Shown here: piece by piece, positions 56,270 through 63,921 of the stretch
Layout of the letters: every line of letters starts with the position of its first letter
Position numbering within the stretch: position 1 is the first letter of the stretch
Assembly (NCBI RefSeq): GCF_007752135.1
Contig: NZ_CP036298.1
Location: 3,534,001-3,598,000, forward strand
Reading direction: 5' to 3'
DNA from: Aureliella helgolandensis
GTDB taxonomy: Bacteria; Planctomycetota; Planctomycetia; Pirellulales; Pirellulaceae
Length of the DNA: 64,000 bases
Translations under genes and position numbers: made by a program
Notes under the pieces: model-generated
Told to the model about the DNA's origin: nothing
The model's input: only the letters and a program-made list of their open reading frames with translations
The model's database searches: none

Positions 56270-56884
56270 TTACTCGCGTAGGTTTACGATCTCTACTTGG
56301 TGTAGAGATTTTGCCAAGTCAGGGAAGTATGGGTCGACGATTCCTTGCTGGGCTAGTTCATCCAATCTATCCATGGGGCGAGTTACCGTAACGGACTTCA
56401 GTAACACCAGTTTCTCGGCGTTCATTCGTTGGCAACAGGCCGCGGCAATTGAATCGCTAGTAATGTCCCAGCTCTCGGGCAGCTGGATCTCGCCTTGAGT
56501 GGGGTGGATGAATAAACCGACCTGCACAATTGCCACAGACTGTTGCGACCGTCGGTCTGTCGCGCATCGCGAACTCAGGAAGAAATCGAGGTCCTCTCGT
56601 GTCTCGATGAGCAAGCGATTGGGCAGCAGTTGGTGGGCCAGCCTCGCCGTCTGCTCAAGAAGCGAAATGCAAAGCCAATGGGAAAAGGTCGCTGAGAATT
56701 GGTGGACCGCATCCAATTGGCGAACGGCATCCACCAAACTGCCACCGCCTACCAATACGAGGGTGCACGGATGGGGATTTGCAGCGCACCAGCGATCAAA
56801 CCTACTTCGCAGGTCTGGAGTGTTCAACAAGCTACCACCTAGCTTCACAATACGAATCGGCCGCGGAGAGCCCTGCTTATGCAT
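56270..56884 (-). CDS. Amino-acid-kinase-fold protein, MfnE-like
   Basis: The 204-residue protein has the amino acid kinase fold: IRIVKLGGSLLNTPDL (phosphate-binding GGS, about 9-24), TLVLVGGGSLVDAVRQLDAVHQFS (about 41-66), and WDITSDSIAAACCQRMNAEKLVLLKSV (nucleotide site). In methanogens MfnE phosphorylates the aminomethylfuran precursor of methanofuran, and related short kinases accompany tetrahydromethanopterin-linked C1 genes in methylotrophs and planctomycetes. MfnE-type activity is inferred mainly from the next-door MfnF-like gene. ATG 56884 is chosen because it overlaps the MfnF-like stop as ATGCATAA, an 8-nt overlap implying coupled translation; the ORF can extend to 56938. Confidence 0.75.
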   Translation of the reverse strand: MHKQGSPRPIRIVKLGGSLLNTPDLRSRFDRWCAANPHPCTLVLVGGGSLVDAVRQLDAVHQFSATFSHWLCISLLEQTARLAHQLLPNRLLIETREDLDFFLSSRCATDRRSQQSVAIVQVGLFIHPTQGEIQLPESWDITSDSIAAACCQRMNAEKLVLLKSVTVTRPMDRLDELAQQGIVDPYFPDLAKSLHQVEIVNLRE

Positions 56885-57959
56885 GCTGTTCAGCTCTATC
56901 CATGGAGCACAGCTGAGCAGCAGCCAGCGCCGGCGCAACGCGGGCTGCTTCTGGACTCAGGATATCGCTGAGAGCAACGGTTTCGATGCTGAAAGCTGAA
57001 TGCACTTGGGCTTGGCGAAACAGGGCTGTTCCATGGCCGGTTAGGAGAATCTTGGCGGATCCCACGCAACCTGCGGCGCGAAGATTGGTATCCAATGCTG
57101 CAGCCACCCGCCGCGCCTGTGCATCCAGGGCCTGAGTGGCTAACGTACCAATGAGTTCGCTAGAAAGAGTCTCCGCATCTTCGCCAATCATTCGCGCCAA
57201 TCGCGCCGTAGCGGATTGGATATCTCGTGGTCGTCCATCTGCCGTATCGCAGTTGTGCGACTGTTCGGGCGTGAGCCCCAGCACGAGGTAGACGTCGTCC
57301 ATGGTGGCAAACCGCTCTGCCATGAGAGGGCACGCAATCGGGACTTGCGGATCGTCGATCGCCAGGCTTACCTCGGAAAGGACCATCGCTAGCGGCGTGC
57401 GTTCCATCCCGGTATAGACCAGCTGCGACAGTTGCATGCGTTGCCGGTCCGTTTGAGCGGTGGTCGCGATTTGCGCATCGACCAAGGGGATAATGTCCGT
57501 GGTGGTGGAACCGATGTCGACGATGGCGTGCAGAGTAGACGGGGAGAAACGCTGAGACTTGCAAATCCAGTTCGCCAGTGCGTGCCAATTGCTAGCCGCC
57601 ACTGTCCAGGGAGAGAGGCATGCATCCTCGGCGGAGTACCAAGTTCCATCCACTCCGTAGACGCTGATTCCTGCAGTGGGAACTGCTGAGGATATCGATT
57701 CGATGATGTGCTTCACCCCTTGGCGTCGCGTTGCATAGCAATCGGCCAGCTCGCCAGTGAGGGTGAGGGCTAGGTGGACCTGCTCTAGGTTGATCCAGTC
57801 GGTAGCGGTCAGCATGTTCCGCACGACTTGGCCCAAGTGCTGATGTTCCAGCCACATCGGAAATGCCCGCGAAACGCACCGACCTGTGGTGTCGGACAGT
57901 TTAAGATTGGCACCCCCGATATCTGCGCCAACAATCGTGGGGGAAGCGAGCGAACTCAT
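56877..57959 (-). CDS. MfnF-like H4MPT-linked C1-pathway protein (hydantoinase/oxoprolinase-related)
   Basis: The 360-residue product begins with TIVGADIGGANLKLSDT, an actin/hydantoinase-like phosphate loop, and continues with GELADCYATRRQGVKHII, VDGTWYSAED, HAIVDIGSTTTDIIPLVD (second phosphate loop, about 168-186) and TGMERTPLAMV. This is the pattern of the family first known as a probable H4MPT-linked C1-transfer protein, whose archaeal member MfnF joins the furan and gamma-glutamyltyramine halves of methanofuran. Planctomycetes carry this C1 pathway, so a role in making the methanofuran-type carrier is likely. It overlaps the kinase gene upstream by 4 nt (ATGA) and the MfnE-like gene downstream by 8 nt. 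Confidence 0.82.
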   Translation of the reverse strand: MSSLASPTIVGADIGGANLKLSDTTGRCVSRAFPMWLEHQHLGQVVRNMLTATDWINLEQVHLALTLTGELADCYATRRQGVKHIIESISSAVPTAGISVYGVDGTWYSAEDACLSPWTVAASNWHALANWICKSQRFSPSTLHAIVDIGSTTTDIIPLVDAQIATTAQTDRQRMQLSQLVYTGMERTPLAMVLSEVSLAIDDPQVPIACPLMAERFATMDDVYLVLGLTPEQSHNCDTADGRPRDIQSATARLARMIGEDAETLSSELIGTLATQALDAQARRVAAALDTNLRAAGCVGSAKILLTGHGTALFRQAQVHSAFSIETVALSDILSPEAARVAPALAAAQLCSMDRAEQHA

Positions 57960-59881
57960 GTTGCGTTGATTTCTGCGGAGTTAGTTTGTGCGTAGTGAAT
58001 GGGTAAGATGATTTGAAATTTGCTGCCCGTCCCAAGTTGACTGGTCAATCGGATCTCGCCTCCCAATAGTTTGCAAAGCTCTTTGACAATCGACAGGCCA
58101 AGCCCTGTACCGGAGAATTTGCGGGTTAGTCCATCGTTCTGCAAGACTTCGTTGCTTTGTCGAAACTTCTCAAAGATGATTTCAAAGTCGGATTCGGGAA
58201 TGCCCACGCCCGTGTCCGCGACCGTGACATAAAAAAAGGACTCTGAAACGCGGCCCATGGAAACCGTAATGAGGCCACCGTCAGGCGTGAACTTAATGGC
58301 GTTTGAGAGTAGGTTGGTGAGGATCTGTTGGAGTTTGGGCTGGTCTTGGAAAATCTCAATCTGCGGGTCGTCCGACTCAATTTGCAGCCCCATATTCTTT
58401 TCGTCGATCAGGCTGCGCAACATATCGCACTGGGCGTGCGTCAAGGAGACAAGGTTAAATGAGGTAGGAGTCACGGTCATTTTGCCCGCTTCGACTTTAG
58501 CGAGATCGAGGATGTCGTTGATCATGTCGAGCAGGAGCTTGCCACTGCGTTGAATATTGGAGGCGTAGCGCTTCTGCTTCTCGGATAGCGAGGGGATGTC
58601 ATGCAGTACATCGCTAAAGCCAATAATGCTGTTCAAGGGAGTGCGCAATTCGTGACTCATATTTGCCAAAAAGTCGCTCTTGAGTCGATTCGCTTCAAAA
58701 AGGTTGAGGTTGGCTTGGGCGAGTTGGTCGACGCGCACGTCGAGCTCTTGGTTCAGATTTTGCAATTTCCCTTGGCTCTCCGTCATGTGACGAATCATCC
58801 GATTGAACGCATCTGCCAGCTCATTGAACTCATCGCCGGTATCGATGTTGGCGCGGAGATTGGTATTGCCGCGACTAATCTCATCACTAACGCTCCGCAG
58901 GTGTTTCAAGGGCATCAACACGAGGCGTTTTAGAACCCAGTGGACGATTACCAAGGTCGCAGCCACGGTGACCATTGCGATCGCGATCATTACTGCCAGC
59001 GTGGTGGCTGATGCAACTTGCGTTTGCCGGTGCGGCAGCAAGACCTTCACGACTCGGAACGGGATGGCTTCGGCAGTGGATGTCGGGTACCGCTTGTGGC
59101 AGCGCATGCAGCTTTCGGTGAACTTTACTGCATGGTAGTAGACGTACCAGCCTTCGCTGGGAGTTGGTCCAAAGAAATCCTTGCGCTCGTTTTCTGCGGG
59201 ATAGAGGGGCCCAGCCTCTCGAAAGAAAAAGCGTCGAGTGGGCTCCTCAGCAGCATTCAAGGGATCGTTGGTCGTGGCCAGTGGATCCGTCAACAAAATG
59301 TCCGGTGGCTCCGTTGCGGCCCCTGTTGAGGTTGCGACCGAGGGGGACAACGGCGATGGATTGGTGTTGGAGGCACCTCCGCCTGCTGCGGCCTCGGAGG
59401 CGGAAGACTGCTCCGCCAAATATTGCCGGAATTCAATCTGCAGATCCTCCAAGACGCGTCGCTCCTGCGCATCCTGGGGATGTTCGGCTTGATCCAATTC
59501 GATGTGCTGGCTGGTCTCCTCCAACATCAAGAACTCGTGATGATAGTTGGGATTCTCGATCAGGTCCTCACGGAGTTCTTTCAGCACGTCGGGCATAAAG
59601 TATTCACTGGGGAATACCGGGTTGGCAATGCTGGGGATATCTCGATCGACGTGGCTCCAAGCCACCATGGAATCTGCGTAATCGCGAGCCGCTTGCTGGG
59701 TGGTTTGCATTACCAAGCCGTCGGCCACCACTTCAAGCACGAACCAGAAAGAAGAGCCGATGGGGATGACGAGTGCGAAGGCCAAGAAGAGTAGGCTTTT
59801 GCTTTCGAGGCTCCAACCGACCACTATTACGCGAATGATGGCCCGCAAGAAGTTGAGAATAGACTGGAACGTGGCTCGCAT
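57956..59881 (-). CDS. Membrane sensor histidine kinase with a periplasmic c-type haem motif
   Basis: The 641-residue protein has membrane helix 1 (about 27-50) and a periplasmic region with a low-complexity Ala/Ser/Pro linker (about 155-215). A Tll0287-like part (GPTPSEGWYVYYHAVKFTESCMRCHKRYP) carries a CxxCH motif at about 257-261, the covalent haem-c site. Then come membrane helix 2 (about 295-320), a HAMP (VLMPLKHLRSVSDEISRGN), a coiled coil, HisKA with FLANMSHELRTPLNSIIGFS (His about 411) and HATPase (NLLSNAIKFTPDGG, VADTGVGIPESDFE, GTGLGLSIVKEL). It could sense redox state, oxygen, NO or CO. No response regulator is next to it. It opens the minus-strand cluster and overlaps the MfnF-like gene by 4 nt. 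Confidence 0.9.
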   Translation of the reverse strand: MRATFQSILNFLRAIIRVIVVGWSLESKSLLFLAFALVIPIGSSFWFVLEVVADGLVMQTTQQAARDYADSMVAWSHVDRDIPSIANPVFPSEYFMPDVLKELREDLIENPNYHHEFLMLEETSQHIELDQAEHPQDAQERRVLEDLQIEFRQYLAEQSSASEAAAGGGASNTNPSPLSPSVATSTGAATEPPDILLTDPLATTNDPLNAAEEPTRRFFFREAGPLYPAENERKDFFGPTPSEGWYVYYHAVKFTESCMRCHKRYPTSTAEAIPFRVVKVLLPHRQTQVASATTLAVMIAIAMVTVAATLVIVHWVLKRLVLMPLKHLRSVSDEISRGNTNLRANIDTGDEFNELADAFNRMIRHMTESQGKLQNLNQELDVRVDQLAQANLNLFEANRLKSDFLANMSHELRTPLNSIIGFSDVLHDIPSLSEKQKRYASNIQRSGKLLLDMINDILDLAKVEAGKMTVTPTSFNLVSLTHAQCDMLRSLIDEKNMGLQIESDDPQIEIFQDQPKLQQILTNLLSNAIKFTPDGGLITVSMGRVSESFFYVTVADTGVGIPESDFEIIFEKFRQSNEVLQNDGLTRKFSGTGLGLSIVKELCKLLGGEIRLTSQLGTGSKFQIILPIHYAQTNSAEINAT

Positions 59882-60251
59882 CGACTGAGGCTGCAGCTTT
59901 CGGAAATCCCAAGTGTAAGACTCAGGGGAGGGCGATCGATTTGGGATCCATTCAGTAGGGAACGCTTGTTGAACCCAAGTTTACCGCATGAACTGCCTTA
60001 CCAGGAATCGCAACTTCCACTGCATCTCGCAGGTTGTGCGGTAAAATCCGAGATAAACTAGCGACTGCTAAAGGAGGGGGGATTGTATGATTTATCCATT
60101 CAAACAGCCTAGTTTCTGTATTTTATTGGACTATCTCCCAACTTTCGGTTGTAATGTTTGCTTGCTTGTCCCGAATTCTGTGACTAGCATAACCTGAATA
60201 TCTCTACATCCCACAACATTTTCACGGTGCCCGAAAACGGGGAACGGACAT
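59882..60251. other. Divergent intergenic region with a small ORF
   Basis: This separates the kinase cluster (minus) from the SHD1 gene (plus). Its right part holds a 36-codon ORF with a near-perfect SD; no other gene is supported. Confidence 0.6.
60087..60197 (+). CDS. Candidate small protein or leader peptide, 36 residues
   Basis: AAGGAGG (about 60071-60077) stands about 9 nt before ATG 60087, one of the best SD sequences in the window. The ORF encodes a 36-residue peptide starting MIYPFKQPSFCILLDYLP, with a hydrophobic, Cys-containing composition, and ends 54 nt before the SHD1-repeat gene on the same strand. It could be a leader peptide that affects the downstream gene, an independent small protein, or a chance ORF. 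I see no run of one amino acid and no attenuator hairpin after it. Confidence 0.35.
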   Translation: MIYPFKQPSFCILLDYLPTFGCNVCLLVPNSVTSIT

Positions 60252-61988
60252 ATGTCAAAAGGCTTTCGGTACTGGATTCGCTTCAACACAGTCGCGCTCC
60301 TAACAGTTGTCATCACTTTCAATCCCGTTTGGGCCGGTCGCGGACTTCGCGGTTGGCTTAAGAAACGCGCGGCATGTCCACCGGTGGAATGCTGTGTCCC
60401 GAGCACTCCATGCGACGTGGGGTTTGATTCAGGCTGTGCAAGTTGTGGCGCGCCAAGTGCCTGTGGCTGCGATAGTGGCGTTCAATGGATGCCCCCAGCA
60501 ACCGACTGTGGCTGTGGGACAGTGGTTGAGTCCATGCCGGTTGAGCCCTGGTCGAGCAGTGATTCCGTCGTTGCTCCCCTGGACGTTGCTCCCCAGCATT
60601 CCGAGGCTCCAGCCGCGGATGAGCCACCTCCCGCGCCTGCAGTCGTCGAAGAAAGTGCAGAAGCTCCTGAGCCGCCCGCTGCTGAGCAGCCTAGCAGCCC
60701 ATCAGACGTTGCTCCCGCCGAGCCTGCCCCTGCCGTCGAAACGCCTGAACCTCCTGCCGTGGAGGAAACGGTGCCATCAACCGAGGATGTGTTTGGGGAG
60801 GCTCCCGACGCTGGTGATGCTCCCTCACCGGACGACGATTTGTTTGGCACCCCTGCTGATCCAGCTCCTGCGCCTGCGGTAGAAGAGGATTTGTTCGGCA
60901 CGCCAGCTGAGCCGGCCCCTGCGACTGGCGATGATCTGTTCGACGCACCAGCGACTGAAGCGGCTCCTGCGGGCGATGATCTGTTCGGTGCTCCCGCCGC
61001 TGATGCCGCACCTGCTGCCGGTGAGGATCTGTTCGGTACTCCCGCGACCGACGCGGCTCCTGCAGGCGAAGATCTGTTCGGTGCCCCCGCTGCGGATGCC
61101 GCACCTGCTGCCGGTGAGGACCTGTTCGGTGCCCCCGCGACCGACGCGGCTCCTGCAGGCGACGATCTGTTCGGTGCTCCCGCCGCGGATGCCGCACCTG
61201 CTGCCGGTGAGGACCTGTTCGGTGCCCCCGCGACCGACGCGGCTCCTGCAGGCGACGATCTGTTCGGTGCTCCTGCCGCGGATGCCGCACCTGCTGAAGG
61301 TGAGGATCTGTTCGGTGCTCCCGCGACCGACGCGGCTCCCGCAGGCGACGATCTGTTTGGAGCTCCCGCTGCGGATGCCACACCCGCTGAAGGTGAGGAT
61401 CTGTTCGGTACTCCTGCGACAGACGCGGCCCCCGCAGGCGACGATCTGTTCGGAGCTCCGGCTGCCGACGAAGTACCAGCCGCAGGCGATGACCTGTTCG
61501 AAGTGCCTGCCGACGACGCGGCCCCGGCGGACGGTGATGACTTGTTTGGTACACCAGCTGATCCCGCTCCGGCTCCCACCGCAGGAGACGATTTGTTTGG
61601 TATTCCAAGTAGCAGTGACGATTCTGCGGATGACCTGTTCGGAAAGCCTACTTCGACATCCGATAGTTCGGCTCCTACCGATTTGGACGACCTATTTGGA
61701 ACCCCAGAAGTGCCTGCCGAAGCAGCGGAAGAAGCCGAATCCGATCCCTTTGATGACCTGTTCAAGAGCAGCGAATTCCGCACTTGGCGAGATAACACGG
61801 GGGGCTTTGAAGTTGAGGCTCAGTTGGCTGAAATTCGAAGCGATAGCGTTCGGTTGCTCAAGGACAATGGCAAGTACTGCACTGTCCCAATGGAGCGTCT
61901 AAGCCCAGTGGACAGAGCTCTGATCGTACAGATCGCAAGTCGTATTCCGAGTGGGCAAGTCAAGTTTATCGCGACGTCCAACCCTTGA
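60252..61988 (+). CDS. Secreted SHD1-domain protein with about 20 DLF repeats
   Basis: The 578-residue protein has an N-terminal signal sequence (hydrophobic TVALLTVVITFNPVWA, cleavage near residue 28) and a Cys-rich segment (about 38-90, with pairs such as CCVPSTPC and CGCDSGV). A Pro/Ala/Glu-rich part follows, and then (about 195-495) a tandem array of units of 15-16 residues, each starting (D/E)DLFG and continuing AP(A)xDAAPAxG. I count 20 DLF units, many in alternating 15/16-residue pairs, so the DNA repeats about every 93 nt. The C-terminal SHD1 domain (about 505-570) has FRTWRDNTGGFEVEAQLAEI and VPMERLSPVDRALI. SHD1 is common in planctomycete exported proteins; its role there is unknown. 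Confidence 0.85.
   Translation: MSKGFRYWIRFNTVALLTVVITFNPVWAGRGLRGWLKKRAACPPVECCVPSTPCDVGFDSGCASCGAPSACGCDSGVQWMPPATDCGCGTVVESMPVEPWSSSDSVVAPLDVAPQHSEAPAADEPPPAPAVVEESAEAPEPPAAEQPSSPSDVAPAEPAPAVETPEPPAVEETVPSTEDVFGEAPDAGDAPSPDDDLFGTPADPAPAPAVEEDLFGTPAEPAPATGDDLFDAPATEAAPAGDDLFGAPAADAAPAAGEDLFGTPATDAAPAGEDLFGAPAADAAPAAGEDLFGAPATDAAPAGDDLFGAPAADAAPAAGEDLFGAPATDAAPAGDDLFGAPAADAAPAEGEDLFGAPATDAAPAGDDLFGAPAADATPAEGEDLFGTPATDAAPAGDDLFGAPAADEVPAAGDDLFEVPADDAAPADGDDLFGTPADPAPAPTAGDDLFGIPSSSDDSADDLFGKPTSTSDSSAPTDLDDLFGTPEVPAEAAEEAESDPFDDLFKSSEFRTWRDNTGGFEVEAQLAEIRSDSVRLLKDNGKYCTVPMERLSPVDRALIVQIASRIPSGQVKFIATSNP
60840..61790 (+). repeat. Tandem coding repeats of the DLF array
   Basis: The stretch encodes 20 units with the motif (D/E)DLF, most of 45-48 nt. 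From about 60960 to 61500 alternating APAAD and APATD units make a higher-order period of about 93 nt with near-identical copies. A minus-strand ORF of over 400 codons here is only a shadow of this repeat. Confidence 0.85.
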
Positions 61989-62111
61989 ATGCGGTTCCTT
62001 AGCTTCCCGGCAGCAACCGCTTCGAGTTCATCTCCGCTGGCAGGCCCTAATTGGGGCTGCGGGAGAGACTAGAGCTCATAGGCGATGCGAGCGGGAAAAA
62101 CGATCTTCCCC

Positions 62112-62143
62112 AAGGGAGGCAAGCTCGATGGCTTGCCTCCCTT
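62112..62143 (+). terminator. Strong hairpin terminator after the SHD1 gene
   Basis: AAGGGAGGCAAGC and GCTTGCCTCCCTT form a perfect 13-bp stem with a 6-nt loop, about 125 nt after the stop codon. The T-rich tail is short and mixed (CTTTCGACTTTATAG). Confidence 0.7.
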
Positions 62144-62254
62144 TCGACTTTATAGTTCTTCCGACGCGGTGTTTTGCCGCCTCCGGTCTGTCCTGGCTCG
62201 CCTAGGGCGTCTGCAGCCAGTCGAATTCATCGGTCCCTTGGATTTAGCATTTCC

Positions 62255-63031
62255 ATGCCTAGAAAGAAACGATCGCAGCGACACGTGGAGGGCCAAGCTG
62301 CCGACGCGGCTAGTGCGGCCCGCTCCGGTGTCGAGGGGAGAACCTCCGATGGTTCCGTGCATTCCTCGCCGCAGCCTCCTTCGCCGGTCGTGCGTCGCTG
62401 GGTAAGCCTGCTTGTCGTGGTGCAACTCTCCCTTGTAGTGCTCTCATTGGCCGCCAACTTGTCTGCAAGTTATCTGCAAGGCAAACTGCTGGACATTGCC
62501 GCACCCTATCTAGTCTCCACCGGGCAGGACTACGGAGCGGTACCGATTGAATTGACACACGCTGAGGATATCAATCGCCCATTGCATGTCCAGCTGCACC
62601 GTGCGGGTGATCGCGCCGCAGATTGGATTCCTTTAGCTTTACCCGGTGAACAGGCTGGGGCGAATGGAATAGCGAATTGGTCGCGATCTCGATGGCCTAA
62701 TCTTTCGCGCATCCTCCAGTTGATCGCCCTTGAGATTCCCGACAGTGAAATTCTCTCCGAAGTGGCAGCTCAGATCTTGGCGACTGCGGGACAACGCGAT
62801 TTGACTTCGGTCGATGCCATTCGGTTCGTGGTACCCTTTGCGCCCAGCTACGACGAATACTCGATCCTCACATCTGCACAGGGCTCCCTAAGCCAAGACC
62901 TGTTTGAAGACGAAGTGCTCTACTCGGCTAGGATCTTAAGATCCGCCGATGGACAGCTCACGTTAGTTCCGGCTCAGGATGGACTCCGAACCAGCAAGCC
63001 TCGCCTGCCGCTGCAGGGAGAACAGCCATGA
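62255..63031 (+). CDS. Membrane-anchored hypothetical protein, first gene of a coupled pair
   Basis: From ATG 62255 the 258-residue protein has a basic and Ser/Pro-rich N-terminal tail, one membrane helix (about 48-72: SLLVVVQLSLVVLSLAANL) and an extracytoplasmic domain (about 75-258) that I cannot assign (AAPYLVSTGQDYGAVPIELTHAED and, later, SVDAIRFVVPFAPSYDEYS). The topology (positive tail in the cytoplasm) suggests a single-pass protein with its domain outside. Its last 4 nt (ATGA) are shared with the start of the HTTM-like gene, so the two products are probably made together and may act as a complex. In-frame TTG 62174 would add 27 residues and is less likely. Confidence 0.7.
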   Translation: MPRKKRSQRHVEGQAADAASAARSGVEGRTSDGSVHSSPQPPSPVVRRWVSLLVVVQLSLVVLSLAANLSASYLQGKLLDIAAPYLVSTGQDYGAVPIELTHAEDINRPLHVQLHRAGDRAADWIPLALPGEQAGANGIANWSRSRWPNLSRILQLIALEIPDSEILSEVAAQILATAGQRDLTSVDAIRFVVPFAPSYDEYSILTSAQGSLSQDLFEDEVLYSARILRSADGQLTLVPAQDGLRTSKPRLPLQGEQP

Positions 63032-63921
63032 TCAATGCCATCGGAGAAAGTTGGGACCGTTTTTGGTTTTCCAATCGCGCCGCCTCCTGTACCAATCTGA
63101 CTCGGTGTAGCCTGTGCTGGGTTGTCGCAATCTGGTTTCTCAGCTTTCTACCGACAGCAAACGACTGGTTCGGAGAAACCGGCATCCTAAGTCCAGACCT
63201 CAGTGCGCAGTTCGTTGCATTTGAGGAGACTCCACGCTGGCAACTGTGGTCTCCTCTTTGGTGGGGCACCTCGAGCATTTTCGTGCAGTTTTGGATCATC
63301 GCCGGTGTGGCCCTAGGAGTGTTGGCCGGCGTCGGTGTGGGGGGACGCGTGACCTTGGCCATTCTTTGGCTGTGGTCCCTGGCTTGGATACATCGCATTG
63401 GGTGGCTGAGTGGTGCGGTGGAACCTGCTATCGCGGCGTCGCTTGGCTATCTCATTATCGCCCCGGGAACTGTCCTGAGAAACGCTCATCCGGCGACGTC
63501 TCGGACCGCTAGTTCGGATTGGTTGCCCAACCTCGTCCTCAGGCTCATTCAAGTGCACTTCTGGTTGCTCTTGGCTGCTGGGGTTCTCAGTCAGCTGGGC
63601 GGCCTAGTCTGGTGGAGAGGCGAAGCGGTGTGGTGGTTGGCAGCCAACGGGCAATCGCAACTGTTAAACATCGACATGTTTCGGGATCGTGCGTGGCTCG
63701 TCAATGTTCTAACCCATGGAACGATCACAATCCAATTGCTAACCCTCTGGTTGCTAACGATTCCGATAGCAAGAACGTTGGGGATCGCATGTGGCCTGTT
63801 GAGTTGCTTCTCAATCGGACTGCTTGCAGATCAAACCCTCTACGCAGCATTTCTGGCCGCCGGTTTGACAGCCTATCTACCCTGGGCAACACTGCAGGAA
63901 TCTACGGCAGAAGCCGAATGA
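63028..63921 (+). CDS. HTTM-like polytopic membrane protein
   Basis: The 297-residue protein has about seven hydrophobic segments and matches the HTTM (vitamin-K-carboxylase-like membrane) pattern: TNLTRCSLCWVVAIWFLSFLPTANDWFG at the start, then LIQVHFWLLLAAGVLSQLGGLVWWRGEAVWWLAANGQ (with the WW-xxGxAxWW motif of HTTM proteins), and NVLTHGTITIQLLTLWLLTIPIAR. HTTM families include enzymes and membrane transporters of unknown activity in bacteria. It overlaps the preceding gene by 4 nt. Its own 3' end again offers ATGA (63918), opening a 26-codon ORF (63918-63998) that ends in the window; too little to call. Confidence 0.75.
   Translation: MINAIGESWDRFWFSNRAASCTNLTRCSLCWVVAIWFLSFLPTANDWFGETGILSPDLSAQFVAFEETPRWQLWSPLWWGTSSIFVQFWIIAGVALGVLAGVGVGGRVTLAILWLWSLAWIHRIGWLSGAVEPAIAASLGYLIIAPGTVLRNAHPATSRTASSDWLPNLVLRLIQVHFWLLLAAGVLSQLGGLVWWRGEAVWWLAANGQSQLLNIDMFRDRAWLVNVLTHGTITIQLLTLWLLTIPIARTLGIACGLLSCFSIGLLADQTLYAAFLAAGLTAYLPWATLQESTAEAE

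Noticed and set aside
60482-61798. 438-codon minus-strand ORF and 323- and 305-codon ORFs in other frames across the DLF array
   Set aside because: They are shadows of the GC-rich tandem repeat on the plus strand; their products are low-complexity (Arg/Gln- or Ser/Ala-rich) and have no start signals.
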